A DNA stretch of 64,000 nucleotides. It comes from Rufibacter immobilis. GTDB lineage: Bacteria; Bacteroidota; Bacteroidia; Cytophagales; Hymenobacteraceae. Numbering within the stretch: position 1 is the first letter of the stretch; every line of letters starts with the position of its first letter. Shown piece by piece: positions 59,862 through 64,000 of the stretch. The notes below the pieces were generated by a model. It ran no database searches and had not been told where the DNA came from. It saw only the letters and a program-made list of their open reading frames with translations. A program made the position numbers and the translations under genes. Where the stretch lies: assembly GCF_003721565.1 (NCBI RefSeq), contig NZ_RJJE01000009.1, positions 434,001-498,000 on the forward strand. The letters run 5' to 3'.

Positions 59862-60581
59862 ATGAAATTCACCTTTTTAGGGACTGGCGGAGCCTTTGAC
59901 GTAGCCTACGGCAACTCTGCTGCATTAGTAGAATTCAAGGGCCACACCCTGCTGCTGGACTGTGGCTTTACCGTTTACCCTACCCTGCGGGAGCACCAGC
60001 TTACCCGCGGCATAGATTACATCCTGCTCACGCACCTGCACAATGACCACACCGGCAGCCTGGCCAACGTGCTGCTGCATTGCCACTACTTCAACCCCAA
60101 CTGCCGGCCCACCATTCTGTACCCCGACGATGATTTCCGGGATGAACTGTACGAGTTTCTGCGGCTCCAGCTCCAGAAGCCCGAAAAATACGCTGAGTTC
60201 ATGCCGCTCTCTGAGCTACCCGGCATTACTGCCCTAGATACGTATGGCCTACACGCCGAACGTCTGCAAACCTACGCCTACATTTTTGAGGACCACGGAG
60301 AACGACTGGTTTACTCCGGCGACATTGGCCAACCCGAGGCGCTCTTCGCTTACCTGCGCGGCATGCCGCCCAAAGCCACCACAGTATTCCATGACATCAC
60401 GTTCTCCGAGCAGAATACAGCCCACACCTACTATAAAAAGTTGATTCCGCTGGCCCAGGATTACCACATTTATGGCTACCACTGTGACCCAACCAAAAGC
60501 CCTACAGACAACCCGTTCCCGTTGGTGTACCACCAGCCGGAACTCATGCTGTCTTCGCTGTTGCAGGAGGCCATGCATTAA
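59862..60581 (+). CDS. MBL-fold metallo-hydrolase
   Basis: The protein of 239 residues has the metal-binding motif THLHNDHTG near residues 56-64, the later GDIGQP (Asp ligand) and YHCDPTK (late His). The start MKFTFLGTGGAFDVAYGNSA is the usual first strand of small beta-lactamase-fold hydrolases that act on nucleotide or small-molecule esters, including RNase Z-like members. The substrate is unknown. It lies 107 bases from the divergent endonuclease III gene and has a likely hairpin terminator after it. Confidence 0.87.
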   Translation: MKFTFLGTGGAFDVAYGNSAALVEFKGHTLLLDCGFTVYPTLREHQLTRGIDYILLTHLHNDHTGSLANVLLHCHYFNPNCRPTILYPDDDFRDELYEFLRLQLQKPEKYAEFMPLSELPGITALDTYGLHAERLQTYAYIFEDHGERLVYSGDIGQPEALFAYLRGMPPKATTVFHDITFSEQNTAHTYYKKLIPLAQDYHIYGYHCDPTKSPTDNPFPLVYHQPELMLSSLLQEAMH

Positions 60582-60618
60582 ATCCATATTTTGAACCGGC
60601 ATCCTTTAGACAGGCAGT

Positions 60619-60648
60619 GCCTCCCTCATAGGGAGCAGGAGGCCTTTT
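60619..60648 (+). terminator. Likely terminator of the MBL-fold gene
   Basis: GCCTCC (60619-60624) and GGAGGC (60638-60643) form the outer stem, with an inner pairing, followed by TTTT. It is 38 bases after the stop. Confidence 0.55.
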
Positions 60649-60679
60649 CCCTTGCCAAGCCCTTAAGACCTACCCGTGT

Positions 60680-61327
60680 ATGGCCTTTTCTTTCGCAACA
60701 GATAAAACCCATGAGCATTTCCGTCAAAACCCGCTTCTCATTGCCTATGCCGTAATTTTTACCGCTTTCTGGGCTTATACCGGTTTCCACACGCCAGACC
60801 TCAAGAACTGGTGGCTGGAGAACACGCTTACTTTCTCGGCGGTTATTCTGCTGGTGGTGTTTTACCGGTATTACCGGTTCTCAGATTTCAGCTACACCTG
60901 CATGTTCCTGTTCATGCTGCTGCACACCTACGGCAGCCAGTACACGTACGCAGAGAACCCCTTCGGCTTCTGGGTGCAGGACCAGCTCAACCTGGAGCGC
61001 AACCACTATGACCGGCTGGTGCATTTCAGCTTCGGGTTTCTGCTGGCGTACCCCATGCACGAGCTTTTCTGGCGCCTCACCAACATGCGGCCTTTCTTCA
61101 GTTATGTGCTGCCGGTAGACTTGACCGTAAGCCTGGGCGCGTTCTATGAACTGATGGAATGGTCTGTAGCCGATGTTTTCTTTCCCGCCCAGGGCATGGC
61201 CTACTTGGGCACACAAGGCGATGTCTGGGATGCGCAGAAAGATATTGCCATCGCCCTGCTGGGCGCCATTCTTACCATGCTGGCCGTGGGTCTCACCAGA
61301 AAAGAGAAACGCCCGCTTCCCGTTTAG
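60680..61327 (+). CDS. DUF2238 membrane protein
   Basis: The 215-residue protein has about six hydrophobic helices and the family signatures FSDFSYTCMFLFMLLHTYGS, YDRLVHFSFGFLLAYP and YELMEWSVADVF, then WDAQKDI near the end. DUF2238 proteins (YjdF-like) are inner-membrane proteins of unknown role. The last codons and the TAG stop lie inside a palindrome (61311-61368), so the repeat defines the C-terminus. Confidence 0.85.
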   Translation: MAFSFATDKTHEHFRQNPLLIAYAVIFTAFWAYTGFHTPDLKNWWLENTLTFSAVILLVVFYRYYRFSDFSYTCMFLFMLLHTYGSQYTYAENPFGFWVQDQLNLERNHYDRLVHFSFGFLLAYPMHELFWRLTNMRPFFSYVLPVDLTVSLGAFYELMEWSVADVFFPAQGMAYLGTQGDVWDAQKDIAIALLGAILTMLAVGLTRKEKRPLPV

Positions 61328-61368
61328 AGGCTCTTTTTCTGAAAACAGGCTCTAAACGGAAAGCGGGC
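61311..61368. repeat. Palindrome that supplies the stop of the DUF2238 gene
   Basis: GCCCGCTTCCCGTTTAGAG (61311-61329) pairs with CTCTAAACGGAAAGCGGGC (61350-61368), with one mismatch. The GTTTAG within it provides the last Val codon and the TAG stop of the DUF2238 gene. Confidence 0.8.
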
Positions 61369-61395
61369 GCGCTGCACACACGGAGGCGGCAAGAT

Positions 61396-62004
61396 TTAAT
61401 CGTATTTCACTTTGATGTCATTGCCCTCAATCTTCACTTTGCCGCGGGCGGTTTCAATCTTGGTTTCCTCCGGTGAGATCTTGATCTTGGTGTCTCCGGA
61501 GACAAATTTCACTTCTTTGGTGGCCCGGCGGTAATAGTGCTGCCGCTTGAGCCAGTAGTTCTTCAGCTGCGGCAAATCCATTCTGGTAGAGCGGCGGGCA
61601 TCCTGTGCCAATGCGCTCTGCAACTGCCGCTGCGTGGGCCGCACATATTTCTTTTTGGCGGGAGCCACTTTCTTGGCCGGGGCCGGAGCCGCGGCAATAG
61701 GGGAATTGTCTACTTCCTGTGCCTGGCTCTCTGCGCCAGCGCTAGTTCCAGCGGTTCCCGAGGCCTCGCTTCCGTCTAGAGGTTGCGCATAGTCCCCGTC
61801 GTTCTCGTCACTGCCATAGGCGGCTAATTGCGCGTCTGTGAGCACGGTGTCAAGTTCTAGGGTATCTGGGGTGAGCACAAGGGTATCTTCCACGGATGTC
61901 TCCGGTAAATCGGCAACGGCTTCTTTATCTTTCACGCGTTCGCAGCTGCCCAGGGCCATTCCCCCTATCATCAGCCCGAAGAGCATTCTTGTCATTTTCT
62001 GCAT
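61396..62004 (-). CDS. Lipoprotein of unknown function
   Basis: The ATG at 62004 gives a lipoprotein signal with the lipobox LGSC (MQKMTRMLFGLMIGGMALGS, then CERVK); codons further upstream are not needed. The mature part is acidic at first (EDTLVLTPDTLELDTVLTDA), then Ala/Pro/Lys-rich with APAPAKKVAPAKKKYVRPTQ, which could be a periplasmic spacer. The C-terminal 50 residues are Lys/Thr-rich (KYD end) and may contact the cell wall. I do not recognise a family. Confidence 0.65.
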   Translation of the reverse strand: MQKMTRMLFGLMIGGMALGSCERVKDKEAVADLPETSVEDTLVLTPDTLELDTVLTDAQLAAYGSDENDGDYAQPLDGSEASGTAGTSAGAESQAQEVDNSPIAAAPAPAKKVAPAKKKYVRPTQRQLQSALAQDARRSTRMDLPQLKNYWLKRQHYYRRATKEVKFVSGDTKIKISPEETKIETARGKVKIEGNDIKVKYD

Positions 62005-62123
62005 TTGGTAATACGGTTGATTCAGCTTCCCTAAACGCAGGCCACGCCCAGAGGTTGAATTCCGGTGCTTGTTTCCCGTGTGCCAGGCACGTTTTCCCTT
62101 GCAATTTCCTGCTAATACCACCG

Positions 62124-62165
62124 CGCGTTTAGGGGCTGTTTTTCCAGAATTAGAGCAAAACCAGC
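62124..62165. repeat. Degenerate palindrome
   Basis: The left half GCGCGTTTAGGGGCTGTTTT is intact. The right half is decayed to TTAGAGCAAAACCAGC, similar to the copy at 2725-2763. Confidence 0.5.
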
Positions 62166-62194
62166 CTCAGTTTTCACAGCAGATTGAACATAAA

Positions 62195-62222
62195 AAAAGG
62201 CTAGCCTCACGGCTAGCCTTTT
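62195..62222 (-). terminator. Intrinsic terminator of the OmpA-family gene
   Basis: AAAAGGCTAGCC (62195-62206), TCAC, GGCTAGCCTTTT (62211-62222). Read on the minus strand, the hairpin is followed by a run of T. Confidence 0.85.
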
Positions 62223-62248
62223 GGTGGAGAGAAGCTACTCTCTAATGC

Positions 62249-62959
62249 TTAAAGTTCACCACGCTCAGCGGCTTTCTTCAGTTCCTCGCTGGCGAAGATG
62301 GCTACCTCTACCCGGCGGTTCTGCTGACGTCCGGCGGCAGTGGAGTTGTCGGCCACCGGCTGGGTAGAACCGTAACCACGGGTCTGGATGCGGTTAGGCT
62401 CTACTCCTAAAGAGATGGCGTAATTGGCCACAGACTGGGCTCTGCGCTCAGAAAGGGGCTGGTTGATGGCGTCGTTACCGGTGTTATCGGCGTGGCCTTC
62501 CACCAGCACGTTGGTACCGGGGTATTTCTTCAGCGTCTCGGCCAGTTTCTGGATATCTGCTCTGGAAGAAGCCTGCAAATCTGCGGAGTTGGTGGCAAAC
62601 AGAAGACCGGCGTCAAAAGTTACTTTGATCCCCTCGCCCACGCGCTCCACCTGGGCGTTCTTCATTTCACGCTCCAGCTCAGCGGCCTGCTTGTCCATCC
62701 GGCGACCGATCACCGCACCGGTGGCGCCTCCCACGGCTGCTCCAATGATAGCGCCGCGGGCAGTGTTACCAGTGGCTTTGCCAATGATACCGCCTAAAAC
62801 CGCTCCACCGCCAGCTCCGAAGATACCGCCTTTGGCTGTTTTGCTCATTCCTTTTTTCTGGGTTGTATCGCTAGTGCTGGCCGTCTGGCTTGATTGGCAG
62901 GAAGAGAAAAGCAAGCTTCCGGCTAACATGGCTGTCAATGTTCCTTTTAGAAATTTCAT
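62249..62959 (-). CDS. OmpA-family lipoprotein with glycine-zipper segment
   Basis: This protein of 236 residues has a lipoprotein signal (LLFSSC, Cys21). A Gly/Ala-rich zipper segment is at about residues 42-85 (GGIFGAGGGAVLGGIIGKAT and on), which may insert into a membrane. A C-terminal OmpA domain follows (about 110-222; VEGHADNTGND, QPLSERRAQSVANYAISLGV, RGYGSTQPVADN, NRRVEVAI) that binds diaminopimelate in peptidoglycan. It tethers the outer membrane to the cell wall. A strong intrinsic terminator follows. Confidence 0.92.
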   Translation of the reverse strand: MKFLKGTLTAMLAGSLLFSSCQSSQTASTSDTTQKKGMSKTAKGGIFGAGGGAVLGGIIGKATGNTARGAIIGAAVGGATGAVIGRRMDKQAAELEREMKNAQVERVGEGIKVTFDAGLLFATNSADLQASSRADIQKLAETLKKYPGTNVLVEGHADNTGNDAINQPLSERRAQSVANYAISLGVEPNRIQTRGYGSTQPVADNSTAAGRQQNRRVEVAIFASEELKKAAERGEL

Positions 62960-63093
62960 AGTTGTGTTTTTTGGTTAAAGTGTGCTTAAAAGGTTTAGTA
63001 ATTGGGGTTACATACTGATTTATACGCAAAATGTTCAGACATAGTCCTCAATCTATATTTACTGCAATAATAATCGTGCCAGAACAAAATTTA

Positions 63094-63124
63094 AAAGACC
63101 TGCTCTGGGTGAGAACAGGTCTTT
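63094..63124 (-). terminator. Terminator of accD
   Basis: AAAGACCTG (63094-63102) pairs with CAGGTCTTT (63116-63124) around a 13-base loop, about 52 bases beyond the accD stop. Confidence 0.7.
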
Positions 63125-63175
63125 AACGGTTATTTCGCGCTACTTATCAATAGCTATAGGTTGGTTTCCTAAGCA

Positions 63176-64000
63176 CTAGGCATTAGCAACGGTTACCTCT
63201 GGGCGCAGCAGGTTGAGCAAATCTGCCAAACGCTGCTTCAGCTCTTTACGGTGCACAATGAAATCAAGGAAGCCGTGCTCCAGCACGAACTCGGCGCTCT
63301 GGAAGCCTTTGGGCAGGTCTTTGCCAATGGTTTCTTTGATCACGCGCGGTCCGGCAAAGCCGATGAGCGCCCCCGGTTCAGAAATATTAAAATCGCCCAG
63401 CATGGCGAAGGAAGCGGTCACGCCTCCGGTGGTTGGGTCTGTGAGCAAAGAGATGTACGGGATTTTCTCCTCGGCCAGCAGGGCCAGCTTGGCAGAGGTT
63501 TTGGCCATCTGCATTAGAGAGTAACCGGCTTCCATCATGCGCGCTCCCCCAGATTTGGAGATCATCAGGAACGGGATTTTGTGGGCGCGGCTGTAGTCAA
63601 TGGCACGGGCAATCTTCTCGCCTACCACAGAACCCATAGAACCGCCAATGAAGTTGAAGTCCATACAGGCCACTACCAGATCTACCCCGTTCATGGTGCC
63701 GTGGGCGGTGCGTACGGCGTCTTTCAGGTTGGTTTTGCGCTGCGTGGCTACAATACGGTCTGGGTACGGTTTGGTATCCACGAAGTGGAGCGGATCTGAA
63801 GACGAGAGGTTCTCATCCAGTTCCTGGAATTGGTTTCCGTCAAACAAGATCTCAAAGTACTCATGAGAGTTGATGCGGTCATGGTGGTCGCATTTAGGGC
63901 AGGTGTACAGCTGTTGCCGGTGTTCTGCCGTGCTAATGACGGTTTTACACTCCGGGCACTTGTGCCACAGGCCGTCTGGGGTTTCTTTTTTCTGCTCCGT
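63176..64000 (-). CDS. accD: Acetyl-CoA carboxylase carboxyltransferase subunit beta (5' end beyond the window)
   Basis: 275 codons are visible, running off the right edge. The visible N-terminal part contains the zinc ribbon ([11 protein letters not shown] and [11 protein letters not shown]), then the carboxyltransferase fold with [36 protein letters not shown] and [12 protein letters not shown]. With the alpha subunit it transfers carboxyl from biotin to acetyl-CoA, the first step of fatty-acid synthesis. Nothing is unusual in the visible part; the terminator follows the stop. Confidence 0.95.
   Translation of the reverse strand, partial: TEQKKETPDGLWHKCPECKTVISTAEHRQQLYTCPKCDHHDRINSHEYFEILFDGNQFQELDENLSSSDPLHFVDTKPYPDRIVATQRKTNLKDAVRTAHGTMNGVDLVVACMDFNFIGGSMGSVVGEKIARAIDYSRAHKIPFLMISKSGGARMMEAGYSLMQMAKTSAKLALLAEEKIPYISLLTDPTTGGVTASFAMLGDFNISEPGALIGFAGPRVIKETIGKDLPKGFQSAEFVLEHGFLDFIVHRKELKQRLADLLNLLRPEVTVANA

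Overview
The window looks like a chromosomal segment of a Bacteroidota bacterium of the Cytophagales, most like the Hymenobacteraceae (Rufibacter, Pontibacter and relatives). The grounds are the gene families (a DivIVA-like protein, DUF1080, DUF3817, DUF4385, a TonB receptor with a carboxypeptidase-like N-terminal domain, a PycTM-like protein), several promoter matches to the Bacteroidota TTTG / TAnnTTTG type, a mid-50s percent GC content by eye, and a dense population of intergenic palindromes. The genus is inference. I see no rRNA, tRNA, CRISPR array, prophage or plasmid functions.

Positions 1-30186 hold mostly household genes: a DivIVA-like/WD40 pair, a phosphopantetheinyl transferase, a redoxin, an O-methyltransferase, a LysM lytic transglycosylase, an MFS exporter, cyanophycinase, a bestrophin-like channel with a small USP-like protein, a two-component system, dnaE, a RAYT transposase, thioredoxin, a large exported protein of unknown function, a GT-C-type membrane glycosyltransferase, isoaspartyl peptidase, a DsbD-type thiol reductase and a CNNM/CorC-type protein.

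Positions 31023-53506 are an accessory carbohydrate region, nearly all on the + strand. It holds an SDR, a sugar-nucleotide epimerase, a glycoside hydrolase fused to a CDP-tyvelose-epimerase-like SDR, a medium-chain dehydrogenase, a Gfo/Idh/MocA oxidoreductase, one GT4 and three CgeB-like glycosyltransferases, a DUF1080 protein, a polysaccharide deacetylase, two methyltransferases and a second glycoside hydrolase. No flippase, polymerase or sugar exporter is visible, and neither glycoside hydrolase has a signal peptide. The pathway may therefore make or remodel a cytosolic glycoside or a methylated oligosaccharide (inference). Embedded in it are a strikingly AT-rich P-loop ATPase gene, an orphan Pycsar-effector-like membrane protein and a second RAYT transposase.

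Positions 53554-64000 return to household genes: a gamma carbonic anhydrase, a radical SAM protein, a TonB receptor, endonuclease III, an MBL-fold hydrolase, a DUF2238 membrane protein, a lipoprotein, an OmpA-family lipoprotein and the 3' part of accD.

The most unusual property is the intergenic DNA. Roughly 30 copies, counted by eye, of a palindrome of the form CGTTTAGGGGCTG-TTTTT-n-AAAAA-CAGCCCCTAAACG sit at gene 3' ends, and their arms covary. Four other repeat families are also present: a four-hairpin GGATTT element seen at three loci, one of them next to RAYT1; G/C-rich inverted pairs; GGGGCAACCCTTG pairs around and inside RAYT2; and a perfect 23-bp inverted repeat.
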